64,000 bases of DNA from Botrimarina hoheduenensis. Lineage in GTDB: Bacteria; Planctomycetota; Planctomycetia; Pirellulales; Lacipirellulaceae. The position numbers and the translations under genes are program-made. The stretch is from contig NZ_SJPH01000005.1 in assembly GCF_007859815.1 (NCBI RefSeq), positions 102,674 through 166,673 on the forward strand. The letters are read 5' to 3'. Positions 25,787 through 34,331 of this stretch are shown piece after piece. Every line of letters begins with the position of its first letter. Position 1 is the first letter of the stretch. The notes under the pieces were generated by a model that did not search any database, was not told the DNA's origin, and saw only the letters and a program-made list of their open reading frames with translations.

Positions 25787-27262
25787 TCAGCCGGCGGCGA
25801 TCAGTTCGAGGCAAATCGCGCGCACGCGGCCGGGATCGGCGTTGGGGTTCTTCTGCTTGGCTTGGCCGATCAGGGCTCCCACCGCTTGTTGCTTGCCTGC
25901 TTGCACATCGGCGACGATCTTCGGATTAGCTGCGAGCAGCGTCCGACAGATCGCAATCAGCTCCGACTCATCAACCGCGGCGATCCCCAGCGAAGCCATC
26001 GCCTTATCGACATCAACGCCCTGTTCCAGCAGCAGGTCGAAAACATCGCGAGCGCGGGAGCTCGGCAGCTCTCCCGCAACGATCTTGGCAATCATCCGAC
26101 CAAGTGATTCGGCCGGCAGTTGTAACTCCGAAAGCAACTTGCCCGTGGCGTTCATCACGCGGGTCACGTGCTGGGTGACCCAGTTGGCGGCCTGCTTGGC
26201 ATCGCCCCCCGTAGCGGCAACCTGCTCATAAAACTCGGTCAGCTCTCGCCCCGAGCCCACGATCACGTCGGCGTCGTAAGCCGATAGACCGTGTTCCGTC
26301 TGCAAACGGAGTCGGAGCGCGGCGGGCAACTCGGGCATCGCGACGCGCACCCGGGTGACTTCGTCGGCGGTGATCACCACCGGCGCAAGGTCGGGGCAGG
26401 GGAAGTAACGGTAGTCGGCCGATTCCTCTTTCTCGCGCTGAGCGCGCGTGACCTCGGCCGAGTCGTCCCAGCCGCGGGTTTGCTTCGGAGCCTGTCCCAT
26501 GCGCAGGCCGGTCTCCTGCCAGTGCCGCCACTGGCGACCCGCTTCGTAATCGATCGCCCGCTCGACAGCCCGGAAGCTGTTGAGATTCTTGATCTCGACG
26601 ATCGGCGTCGCGGCCGGCTTGGCGGGGTTGGCCGAGTCGGGCACGTGCAGGTTGACGTTCGCATCCACGCGGAGGGACCCCTCCTGCATGTTGCAGTCGG
26701 AAACCCCCAGAAACGTAAGCAACAACTTCAGCTCGTTGAGGTAAGCCTTGGCCTCGGCAGAGCTACGCAAGTCGGGCTCGCTAACGATCTCCAGGAGGGG
26801 CGTGCCGGCCCGGTTCAGGTCGATCACCGAGTCGCCCCCCGCGGCCGACTCGTCATGCAGGCTCTTGCCGGCGTCCTCTTCAAGGTGCGCGCGGGTGATT
26901 CGCACACGCTTGGGTGCCGTGCCCTCCGTCTCGCCGGCAATCTCTAGCCAACCGTGCTCAGTGATCGGCAGATCGAACTGACTGGTTTGATAACCCTTGG
27001 GCAGGTCAGGGTAGAAGTACTGCTTGCGGTCCCATTTGGTGAACTCAGGGATCGTGCAGTTGAGCGCGACCCCCGTTTCAATCGCGAGCTGCACGGCACG
27101 CTCATTCAAGACCGGCAACGATCCGGGCAAGCCGAGGCAAACGGGGCAGGTCTGCGTGTTGGGCTCCGCACCGAAGGTTGTCGCACAGCCGCAGAAAAGT
27201 TTGCTAAGGGTGGCAAGCTGGACGTGAACCTCCAGGCCGATGATCGTTTGGTAGTCGTTCAT
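25787..27262 (-). CDS. gatB: Asp/Glu-tRNA(Asn/Gln) amidotransferase subunit B
   Basis: This 491-residue GatB is the kinase/tRNA-binding subunit of the GatCAB complex that amidates Glu-tRNA(Gln) or Asp-tRNA(Asn). It begins I-I-G-L-E-V-H-V-Q-L and has Y-F-Y-P-D-L-P-K-G-Y-Q, V-x-R-A-H-L-E-E-D-A-G-K and the C-terminal helical YqeY-like tail. Third of three same-strand gat genes in the order C, A, B, 134 bases after gatA. Confidence 0.97.
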   Translation of the reverse strand: MNDYQTIIGLEVHVQLATLSKLFCGCATTFGAEPNTQTCPVCLGLPGSLPVLNERAVQLAIETGVALNCTIPEFTKWDRKQYFYPDLPKGYQTSQFDLPITEHGWLEIAGETEGTAPKRVRITRAHLEEDAGKSLHDESAAGGDSVIDLNRAGTPLLEIVSEPDLRSSAEAKAYLNELKLLLTFLGVSDCNMQEGSLRVDANVNLHVPDSANPAKPAATPIVEIKNLNSFRAVERAIDYEAGRQWRHWQETGLRMGQAPKQTRGWDDSAEVTRAQREKEESADYRYFPCPDLAPVVITADEVTRVRVAMPELPAALRLRLQTEHGLSAYDADVIVGSGRELTEFYEQVAATGGDAKQAANWVTQHVTRVMNATGKLLSELQLPAESLGRMIAKIVAGELPSSRARDVFDLLLEQGVDVDKAMASLGIAAVDESELIAICRTLLAANPKIVADVQAGKQQAVGALIGQAKQKNPNADPGRVRAICLELIAAG

Positions 27263-27396
27263 GGCGAGAGTTTAGTGCTCAGGAGGACGAGGCCCCGCAG
27301 GATTCACGATACCGAACTGAGCGGTTGGCTTAACGCCTCAACAAAGCGTTTTGCTCAACCATAAACAGGCGGAGGGTAGGCAGGCAGAGCAGGGGG

Positions 27397-28941
27397 CTAA
27401 TCGAGGCGAGGCAGTGGCAAAGGATCGCGGCTGGCTTCAAACATGCGGGCGGCCCGTAGCAGCCGCGATTCTTTGAGCGGCGGAGCCATCAGGTGCAGCC
27501 CAATCGGCAGTCCGTCGGGCGAGAGCCCGCACGGCAAGCTGATCGCGGGCAGACCGGCGAGGTTGGCGCTAACCGTGTAGAGATCGACCAGGTACATCGC
27601 CAGCGGATCGTCGATCAGTTCGCCAAGCTTAAAGGCGGGCGAAGCGGTCACGGGGCCGGCAATCACATCAACCTGTTCAAACGCCGCGTCAAAGTCCTGG
27701 CGAATGAGCCGGCGCACCTTCAGCGCCTTCAGATAGTAGGCGTCGTAGTAGCCGGCGCTGAGCGCATAGGCACCGAGCATGATCCGCCGCTGCACCTCGG
27801 GGCCGAGCGCTTCGCTGCGGCTCTGACGGTACAGCCGGACAAGCGCTGTATCGATCTGGCGAGCGGCCGTGGCGTCGTTGGCTTCGGCGGCCGACTTTCG
27901 TTCGGCTGCAAGCCGGGCGTGCATCGCGGCGGGGTCCGTCCGCCGGCCGTAATGCACGCCGTCGTACCGCGCCAAGTTGCTGGACGCCTCGCAGGGGGCA
28001 ATGACGTAGTAGGTTGCTACCGCGTGCCGAGCGTGGGGCAACGCCACTTCAACGATCTGCGCTCCCGCCTGACGGTAACTATCGATGGCCCGCTCGACCG
28101 CTTGGCGAACCGACTCGCTAAGCCCCGCGGCAAAGTGCTCGGGAACCACCCCCACACGAAGCCCCTTGAGGGGTTCGTTTACCTGCGGAAGGGTCGGCTC
28201 GGCGGCGGCCTTGGCGGAGGTCGTGTCGTGCGGATCGTGACCCGCGATCGCGTCGTACAGCAAAGCGACATCGCTCACCGTGCGGCCCAGCGGCCCGACC
28301 TGATCAAGACTGCTGGCGAACGCCACCAGCCCGTAGCGACTCACGCGGCCATAAGTTGGCTTGAGCCCAACAACGCCGCACAGCGCCGCGGGCTGACGGA
28401 TCGAACCGCCGGTGTCGGTTCCGATCGAGAGCGCTGTCTGTCCAGCCGCCACACAAGCAGCGGCCCCGCCGCTGGAGCCACCCGGCGAGCGCTCCAGGTC
28501 CCACGGATTGCGGGTCTTTTGGAAGGCCGAGTTCTCGGTCGAGCCGCCCATGGCGAACTCGTCCATATTGGTGCGGCCCACGAGAACGGCGTCGGCCTGC
28601 TTGAGCCGCTCGACAACCGTGGCATCGTACGGCGGGCGAAAGTCAGCGAGCATCTTTGACGCACAAGTCGTTAGCTGTCCCTCGTCGCACAGCACGTCTT
28701 TAACCGCCACGGGCACCCCGCCCAAAGCTCCCACCGCATCGCCTGCCGCACGGCGACGATCGATATCAGCTGCCTGAGCGAGCGCTCGCTCGGGCGTCGT
28801 GCGTAGGAAAGCACCAACGCGCTGGTCCGTTGCCGCGATCCGATCCAAGCACGCGGTTGTCAGGGCGACCGAGGTAGTCTGCCCCGCGTTTAAGAGCCTG
28901 AGTTGCTCAACAGCAGTGAGTTCGGCGAGCGAATCGGCCAC
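27397..28941 (-). CDS. gatA: Asp/Glu-tRNA(Asn/Gln) amidotransferase subunit A
   Basis: This 514-residue amidase-signature protein liberates ammonia from glutamine for the GatCAB reaction. The signature is present: catalytic K in G-V-P-V-A-V-K-D-V-L-C, the Ser-rich stretch S-P-G-G-S-S-G-G-A-A-A and G-T-D-T-G-G-S-I-R-Q-P-A with the cis-Ser and nucleophile Ser. It lies between gatC (upstream) and gatB (downstream). Length is slightly longer than usual. Confidence 0.97.
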   Translation of the reverse strand: MADSLAELTAVEQLRLLNAGQTTSVALTTACLDRIAATDQRVGAFLRTTPERALAQAADIDRRRAAGDAVGALGGVPVAVKDVLCDEGQLTTCASKMLADFRPPYDATVVERLKQADAVLVGRTNMDEFAMGGSTENSAFQKTRNPWDLERSPGGSSGGAAACVAAGQTALSIGTDTGGSIRQPAALCGVVGLKPTYGRVSRYGLVAFASSLDQVGPLGRTVSDVALLYDAIAGHDPHDTTSAKAAAEPTLPQVNEPLKGLRVGVVPEHFAAGLSESVRQAVERAIDSYRQAGAQIVEVALPHARHAVATYYVIAPCEASSNLARYDGVHYGRRTDPAAMHARLAAERKSAAEANDATAARQIDTALVRLYRQSRSEALGPEVQRRIMLGAYALSAGYYDAYYLKALKVRRLIRQDFDAAFEQVDVIAGPVTASPAFKLGELIDDPLAMYLVDLYTVSANLAGLPAISLPCGLSPDGLPIGLHLMAPPLKESRLLRAARMFEASRDPLPLPRLD

Positions 28942-29070
28942 AACGCAGGCTTGATGGATGGAGAGACGTGACGGGGGAAACGTGGCGGGATAAACCGAGC
29001 AGTAAAACGGAGCGCTAGAAACACCGAGCGGCGGTATCAGGCCGTCGCCTGCTGGTTAGAAGACGAGCCG

Positions 29071-29361
29071 TTAGTCTCCGAGAACCGCTGGCACACGAAA
29101 GCCCACACCATTGTGAACTGGTGCGTTCGCCAACGCGGCGTCACGCGACAAGCTCGCAACCGCCACGTCGGGACGCAGCACGTTGGTTTGCTCGATCGCG
29201 TGAACCAGGGGCTCGACCCCGTCGGTGTCTACCTCCGCGAGGGAGTCCACGTACTCAACAATCGCCGCCAGCTCGGTAGCCAGCCGATCGATCTGATCCG
29301 GCGTCGGCTCAAGCCGCGCCAGCAAGGCAACACGCTGGACATCGGACCGTTGGAGGGCCAT
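29071..29361 (-). CDS. gatC: Asp/Glu-tRNA(Asn/Gln) amidotransferase subunit C
   Basis: This 96-residue GatC stabilises GatA-GatB. It shows the family pattern V-x-x-V-A-x-L-A-R-L-E at the start, L-A-A-I-V-E-Y-V-D-S-L-A-E-V-D-T-D-G-V-E-P-L in the middle and L-R-x-D near the end. Start at the ATG at 29361. It is the first of the gat genes, 98 bases downstream of rpmB. Confidence 0.94.
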   Translation of the reverse strand: MALQRSDVQRVALLARLEPTPDQIDRLATELAAIVEYVDSLAEVDTDGVEPLVHAIEQTNVLRPDVAVASLSRDAALANAPVHNGVGFRVPAVLGD

Positions 29362-29459
29362 TTTGCGGCTTCAAACGGAGGGCAGAGACGAAAGCGCTGG
29401 GGCGTAAGCGGAGCGTGTCACCCGCAGGCGCAGCCGGTTACCTGAGCAAGGTGCCGCGC

Positions 29460-29753
29460 CTATTTCTTGGCGACTGCCGCCCTCGCGGACTTGGCAACCG
29501 GCAGCGTGAACGGCGAGTTGCGAACCCGCTTTACCACGGCACCGCTGCGGATGCACTGAACGCAAACCAACAGGTGGCGGCTGGTGCCATCCTCGGCCGC
29601 AACCTTCACGTTTTGAAGGTTCGGCTTGAACTGCCGACGAGTGATGCCGGTGATCTTGGTGCCGACGCCGCCCAAGTACTTTTTCTTACCGCGGATCGTG
29701 ACTTGGTTGCCCATCTGCGGGCCCTTGCCACAAAGTTCGCACTGACGCGCCAT
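29460..29753 (-). CDS. rpmB: 50S ribosomal protein L28
   Basis: This 97-residue bL28 has M-A-R-Q-C-E-L-C-G-K-G-P-Q-x-G-N at the N-terminus and V-C-V-Q-C-I-R-S-G later, giving the zinc-binding C-x2-C pair form. A central R-R-Q-F-K-P-N-L-Q matches the family. A C-terminal A/K tail extends it. It is first in the run rpmB, gatC, gatA, gatB. A hairpin lies in its leader, listed separately. Confidence 0.96.
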   Translation of the reverse strand: MARQCELCGKGPQMGNQVTIRGKKKYLGGVGTKITGITRRQFKPNLQNVKVAAEDGTSRHLLVCVQCIRSGAVVKRVRNSPFTLPVAKSARAAVAKK

Positions 29754-29786
29754 CGGGGTGCCTCGTTACCGTCTTGGTCGTGGTGG

Positions 29787-29816
29787 GGGGGTCGCTCTGG
29801 GTAGAGCGTAACCCCC
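29787..29816 (-). promoter_or_regulatory. Hairpin in rpmB 5' leader
   Basis: On the + strand, GGGGGT + CGCTCT (29787-29798) pairs with AGAGCG (29803-29808) and ACCCCC (29811-29816), giving 12 pairs, a two-base bulge and a 4-base loop. In the rpmB transcript this lies 33 bases before the start codon. No T run follows, so it is more likely a translational or binding element than a terminator. Confidence 0.5.
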
Positions 29817-29938
29817 GGGGTGAGCAATTTTTGGTGGAAGAATCCGGTCGTCTGAGGAGCCTCCGGCTCCCCCCGCCTGACGGCGAGCGAGCGACACGAA
29901 TCGCGAAGAATAGCCGATCCGCCGCGGCAAGGCAACGC

Positions 29939-30769
29939 TCAGCGTCCGCGTGTCTTGGCAAGGACCTCGGCCAGGACGTGGCCATTGGTGGCGATACCCT
30001 CACCGGCGTGGACGGTGGGCTCGCCAGACCAGCTCGTGAACGTGCCCCCCGCCTCTTCCAAGATCGGCTTCAGGCACGCGGCGTCCCACAAACTCATCTG
30101 CGCGTCCACCATGAGCTCGGCCCGGCCGATGGCGACCATCATGTAGCCGTAACCATCGCCCCAGGTTCGCGAGATACGGGCAGCCTGCTGCAGGGAGAAG
30201 TAAACATCGGTGGTGTCCGGGTCGCGATCCTGAAAACCGCCGACATCGCCCGTCAAAAAAAGCCCTTCTGAGAGCGTCGCGGCGGACGAAACCTGGGCCC
30301 GCACCGCCGGACGATCGCCGTACTGGTACCAAGCCCCATGCCCCACCAAAGCGTGGATCATCTCACCCGAGGCGGGAGCGTTGATCACCCCCAAAACGGG
30401 CTCGCCGGTGGCCTCGTCCAGCACGGCAATCAGGTTGGTGTACAACGGAACGCCGTGAACAAAGGGCTTGGTCCCGTCGATCGGGTCCAGGATCCACTTT
30501 CTGCCGCTCGTGCCGGGCGTTTCGGGATACTCTTCGCCCAGGATGCCGTCATCGGGGAAGGCAGCGGCAATCCGCTCGCGGAGCAGTTCTTCGGCACCCC
30601 GGTCGGCCAGCGTGACCGGCGTGCCATCGCCCTTGCGTTCGACGTCCAGATCCGGATTGCGGAAGTACTTGAGCGTAAACTGGCCTGCTTCTAGGGCGAT
30701 CTCGCGGGCAAGCTCGAGCCGAGCCGCATCGACCGAGGTCGCAATTTCCGACGTCGGAGTGGTGGTCAT
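29939..30769 (-). CDS. Inositol-monophosphatase-family, HisN-type phosphatase
   Basis: This 276-residue metal-dependent phosphatase has E79-E80 (G-E-E-Y), D95-P-I-D98-G-T (metal ligands) and W-D-A-A-C (third site). The segment T-W-G-D-G-Y-G-Y-M-M-V-A-I-G-R-A-E-L-M-V-D resembles the histidinol-phosphatase branch (HisN) rather than SuhB, so histidine biosynthesis is the likely role. Start chosen at the ATG at 30769; a longer frame to 30862 looks non-coding. It is upstream of rpmB on the same strand but 185 bases away. Confidence 0.85.
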   Translation of the reverse strand: MTTTPTSEIATSVDAARLELAREIALEAGQFTLKYFRNPDLDVERKGDGTPVTLADRGAEELLRERIAAAFPDDGILGEEYPETPGTSGRKWILDPIDGTKPFVHGVPLYTNLIAVLDEATGEPVLGVINAPASGEMIHALVGHGAWYQYGDRPAVRAQVSSAATLSEGLFLTGDVGGFQDRDPDTTDVYFSLQQAARISRTWGDGYGYMMVAIGRAELMVDAQMSLWDAACLKPILEEAGGTFTSWSGEPTVHAGEGIATNGHVLAEVLAKTRGR

Positions 30770-31122
30770 AATACGTGAGCGTGAGGCAACCAGAGGTGAA
30801 AACAGTGTTGCGGAGGCTTCCTCGCCAAACCGCAGCGGCCCGCCCAGCCTAACCCTAGGCACACCGCGCTAACCGAGAAGCTAGCCGCCCCCGTTCGCTA
30901 ACGCCACGGTGATCGCCGCGCAAAGAGGCACCCGATTTGGAGCCTGAACCACTTAGGCGTACGATTACAGCCTTGAACCGGCAGCGAAATCCGGCATGGC
31001 ACCCCCGAATCGTCCTGGCAGAGCTGCTCGAAGTCGATTTTAGCGAAAAAGTACCGTTTCCGAACGGCCAGCAAGCCTTGGGCCATTAATTGGGCAATAG
31101 CGGCAGAGAATTTGGATCAAAC
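30770..31122. other. Divergent intergenic region
   Basis: This gap of about 350 bases separates the minus-strand phosphatase from a plus-strand small exported protein. I see no convincing motif; a 62-codon minus-strand frame (30898-31086) is considered and rejected below. Confidence 0.4.
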
Positions 31123-31497
31123 ATGGATGTGCTTAAAAAAGGGCGGGCGACCGCCGCAGTGCTGGCAGGGCTCTTAGGTTTTTCGGCCGGAGCTTACTCC
31201 CAGCCCGACAGTGCCACCTGGGCACTGGCAGACCAGAGCCCTGTTTCGGCGGCGATGCCGGCTGCGGGTAACCCCGTTGCGGGCGGATTGCAGTGGCAAA
31301 TCCTGCAAAATCCGTCCGGCCCGCCACTAATGCTCATACTCGACCCCGTTCGCCAGGTTGTCGCGGTTTACCAGGTCGACTCTGCCCTCGGAGTGATTAC
31401 CCTAAAGAGCGTCCGCCGCATCGCTTACGACCTCCGCCTGGAGGCGTTTAACGCCACTGAACCCACACCCGCGGCGATTCAGAAGCGGACCGAATAA
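31123..31497 (+). CDS. Small exported protein of unknown function
   Basis: This 124-residue protein starts at the ATG at 31123. An upstream start at 31090 would add 11 residues before the positively charged signal start. Residues 1-26 (K-K-G-R-A-T-A-A-V-L-A-G-L-L-G-F-S-A-G-A-Y-S) form a signal peptide. The mature part has a strand-rich core (L-M-L-I-L-D-P-V-R-Q-V-V-A-V-Y-Q-V-D) followed by L-K-S-V-R-R-I-A-Y-D-L-R-L, a pattern repeated in small planctomycete periplasmic proteins. It precedes the helix-turn-helix gene by 53 bases on the same strand. Function unknown. Confidence 0.75.
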   Translation: MDVLKKGRATAAVLAGLLGFSAGAYSQPDSATWALADQSPVSAAMPAAGNPVAGGLQWQILQNPSGPPLMLILDPVRQVVAVYQVDSALGVITLKSVRRIAYDLRLEAFNATEPTPAAIQKRTE

Positions 31498-31550
31498 CCC
31501 GCTCGCCGGCCCCGCCGCGCGAGCCCCCACCCGTACCGTGACGCCCGCCG

Positions 31551-32882
31551 ATGTCGCAAAAGTTTATTGGTCTGGACGACGCCGCCGAGAAGCTCGGAGT
31601 GAGCAAAGAGCGGCTCAACGAGATCCGCGAAGCGGGATCGTTACGCGCTTATCGCGATGGTGCGAGCTGGAAATTCCGCACCGAAGAGATCGATAAGCTC
31701 ATCGAAGATGGTCTGCCCGAGCCTGAGCCTGACTTCGGTCTGACAGACGACGATATGGCGCTCGACGTGCCGCTCGACAAGGACACGGCCGCTTCTGATG
31801 ATGATCTGGTACTGGGCGTTGAGCCGCTGGCCGAGGGGGACGACGCGGAATCGATCCTGCTCAGCGGCGACGACCTGCTCGGGGGCCCGCCACGGCCGCC
31901 GAGCACCATCATCGGCAAGAGCGAGCCCGATGAAGATGACGATCTAACCCTGGCTTCCGAGTCGTCGATCGACGACGGTAGATCACCGGGCGAGTCGTTC
32001 GCCGAACTCGAAGAGCTTGAGCTGGACCTAGAGGCCGCATCAAGCCGGATCCTTGACGCTGCGGATATCGCCGCAGTCGCGAAGGCCGTTGAAGAGACCC
32101 AGCAGGTTGAACCGTCCGGCATATCCGCCATGGACGATGATGATGACCTGGAACTCGATCTGGGCAGCGATCTGGACAAGAACGCCGATCCCGCCAAGAC
32201 CGGCGAACTGCCTTCGCTGGCCGGTATGGACATGGGCGGCAGCTCGCTGACCTTGGGCGATGATGAAGATGATGACTTTGTCCTGGGCGATGGCAGCGAC
32301 ATGTCGTTCTCCTCGGGCGACAGCGGCATCAACCTGGCCCCGTCCGATAGCGGCATCTCGCTCGACGAGGTGCCCCTCGACCTGGCAGGCTCGGCAATCG
32401 GTTCGGCGCTCGACCTAGCAGCGCTCTCCGCGGTTGCTAGTCAGCGCGACAAAGAGCTGCAGTCGGGGGACAGCCTGGCTTCGAGCGATGACTTCTTGCT
32501 CACTCCCACGGCAGATGCGGACGACGACGAAGATAGCTCACAGATCGTCGCGCTCGATGATCTGGGCAGCGCGGACGACGATGACGCCGTGGCGTTCGAC
32601 GCAATCAGCGATGACGATGACGACGAGATTGGTGGATTCGAGGACGTCGGCGGCGACTTTTCCGCCGGAGTGGAAGCGGCCCCGGCCGCGGTCGGAGCCG
32701 CCTCTGGTGCCGGGGCTGAGTTCCCCACCTGGATCGTTGTCATGCTCGGTTTGAGCCTGATGACGATGACGCTTTGCGGTGTTCTGACGCTCGACCTTAT
32801 TAACACGATGTGGTCGTGGCGTGAGCCGTACACCGTGAACAGCGCCATCATGGATGGCCTGCTAAGCCTCATCGGCCGGTAA
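31551..32882 (+). CDS. Tail-anchored helix-turn-helix protein with acidic linker
   Basis: This 443-residue protein has an N-terminal (1-50) excisionase/MerR-like winged helix: F-I-G-L-D-D-A-A-E-K-L-G-V-S-K-E-R-L-N-E-I then Y-R-D-G-x-S-W-K-F-R-x-E-E-I-D. A long, very acidic, low-complexity linker follows (about 55-390, many D-D-D runs and S-G-D-S-G-I-type repeats). One C-terminal transmembrane segment (about 394-416) ends the soluble part, with a short amphipathic tail. So the DNA-binding-like domain would be tethered to the inside of the membrane. No regulator partner is adjacent. Family placement of the first domain is good; role unknown. Confidence 0.8.
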   Translation: MSQKFIGLDDAAEKLGVSKERLNEIREAGSLRAYRDGASWKFRTEEIDKLIEDGLPEPEPDFGLTDDDMALDVPLDKDTAASDDDLVLGVEPLAEGDDAESILLSGDDLLGGPPRPPSTIIGKSEPDEDDDLTLASESSIDDGRSPGESFAELEELELDLEAASSRILDAADIAAVAKAVEETQQVEPSGISAMDDDDDLELDLGSDLDKNADPAKTGELPSLAGMDMGGSSLTLGDDEDDDFVLGDGSDMSFSSGDSGINLAPSDSGISLDEVPLDLAGSAIGSALDLAALSAVASQRDKELQSGDSLASSDDFLLTPTADADDDEDSSQIVALDDLGSADDDDAVAFDAISDDDDDEIGGFEDVGGDFSAGVEAAPAAVGAASGAGAEFPTWIVVMLGLSLMTMTLCGVLTLDLINTMWSWREPYTVNSAIMDGLLSLIGR

Positions 32883-33110
32883 CCGCCGATCTTCGCGCGG
32901 CACCCGCTCATCTTGAAGCCTAGCTCCAAGCCCGCTTCTGCGTACTTGGTCGCGGATGCCCTATAAACTGCATGCGGCACGGTGCGACGACTTGTCGCGG
33001 CCTGCAAAGCCGCCTGCCAGACGTGGCGACCAACGGCTAGATTGCGGGTAGCCCTCAAGAGGGCTGCTGAGGCTGCTCGGCCGAGTCTGGCTGGGGCGGA
33101 GCCTATTTCT

Positions 33111-33138
33111 GCCGACTCAGCGGCGCCGACTCAGCGGC
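33111..33138 (+). repeat. 14-bp direct tandem repeat
   Basis: GCCGACTCAGCGGC occurs twice head-to-tail (33111-33124, 33125-33138), then a T run at 33148-33154 before the lipoprotein start at 33164. It lies in the 281-base gap following the helix-turn-helix gene. Its function is unclear; it may be a regulatory or replication-slippage element. Confidence 0.6.
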
Positions 33139-33163
33139 GTCGTGTGCTTTTTTTGAGGCCCCT

Positions 33164-34288
33164 ATGTCTCGACCGGTACCACAAACGACAGCGATCGGGT
33201 ACGCCATTGTCCCCTGCGTGCTGATTACGCTGAGCTTAGTCGGTTGCACAAAAGTAGAAGAGATACGCACCTATCGGGTCGCGACCGCTCCCGCCGCAAC
33301 GCCCGCACCGCAAGGGTTTGGCGGTGCCAAGCCGGCCGCCCCTGTCGGGGAACCGACCGATCGCATGCTGGCTGCGATTGTCGCGGGGCAAGATCAGGTC
33401 TGGTTCTTCAAAGCCGTGGGGCCAATCGAGGCAATCTCCACAAGGCAAACGGATCTTATCGGATTGCTCCAGAGCATCGATCCGCAAGGGCCGCAACCCT
33501 CGTGGAAGCTGCCCCCCGGTTGGACCGAGCAGCCCGGCAACGGCATGCGGTTGGCGACCCTTCAAGGGCCTGCAGCCGAGGGACTGCCGCCGGTCGAGGT
33601 GAGCGTCATCGGCTTGCCGAAGGTTGGGGACTGGCGTGCCCAAGTACTGGATAATCTCAACCGCTGGCGGGGACAGATGGGACAGCCGCCGTTGGAATCC
33701 GCGACACTCGACGCCCAACTCAAACCGCTGTTGGCGGATCGAAAAGAGGCTGTACTGATCGACTTCGTCGGCTGGTTTGCGGGCGGCATGATGCCGGGAA
33801 CCCCCGTTCAACCCAGCCCGCCTCAGCAAAGCCAGCAAGCGGCACCGCCTGCTGACACGCCGACCCCAGGCAACTTATCGGCGGCCCCTGAGCTCACCTT
33901 CGATACGCCCCTCGGTTGGGTCGTCAAACCGGCCAGCGCTATGCGCAAGGCTTCGTTCACCACGGCCGCGGGGAGCGAGGTAACCGCTTTTGTGTTCTCG
34001 GCTGCCGCCGAGGCGATGGCCGACCCTTTGCAGAACGTGAATCGCTGGCGGAGCGAAGTGGGCCTGGAGCCGATCACGGCCCCCGAGCTGGATCAGTCCT
34101 CGGAAACCTACAAGCTTGCTGGCGAGGACGGAACGTACGTGGAACTGGTTGGTGCCACGGAAACAACCTACGCCGCCATGCTGCGCCGCGGGCCGAGCGT
34201 GTGGTTCTTCAAACTCCGCGGGCCCGGCGAAGCGGCCGCCTCGGACCGCGAGGCGTTCCGCACATGGCTGACCTCGGTCCGGTTCTGA
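33164..34288 (+). CDS. Lipoprotein with internally duplicated module
   Basis: This 374-residue lipoprotein has a signal with lipobox L-V-G-C28. It holds two related modules (about 110-200, with an earlier V-W-F-F-K strand at about 70, and about 245-374). Each has a G-W-x-x-x-P/A start, an N-x-N/L-N-R-W-R motif and a V-W-F-F-K-x-x-G-P strand. A Q/P/T-rich linker separates them (about 205-235). The ATG at 33164 follows GAGG with a 5-base gap. It is followed 43 bases later by the cytochrome c assembly fusion on the same strand, which suggests a joint unit. No named function. Confidence 0.8.
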   Translation: MSRPVPQTTAIGYAIVPCVLITLSLVGCTKVEEIRTYRVATAPAATPAPQGFGGAKPAAPVGEPTDRMLAAIVAGQDQVWFFKAVGPIEAISTRQTDLIGLLQSIDPQGPQPSWKLPPGWTEQPGNGMRLATLQGPAAEGLPPVEVSVIGLPKVGDWRAQVLDNLNRWRGQMGQPPLESATLDAQLKPLLADRKEAVLIDFVGWFAGGMMPGTPVQPSPPQQSQQAAPPADTPTPGNLSAAPELTFDTPLGWVVKPASAMRKASFTTAAGSEVTAFVFSAAAEAMADPLQNVNRWRSEVGLEPITAPELDQSSETYKLAGEDGTYVELVGATETTYAAMLRRGPSVWFFKLRGPGEAAASDREAFRTWLTSVRF

Positions 34289-34331
34289 GCCCAGCGGAGT
34301 CCTCCCGCTAACTACGCACCCCCTGCAAGCG

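Noticed and set aside
30898-31086. 62-codon minus-strand frame in the 30.8-31.1 kb gap
   Set aside because: No ribosome-binding site and no recognisable motif; the gap is divergent and likely regulatory.
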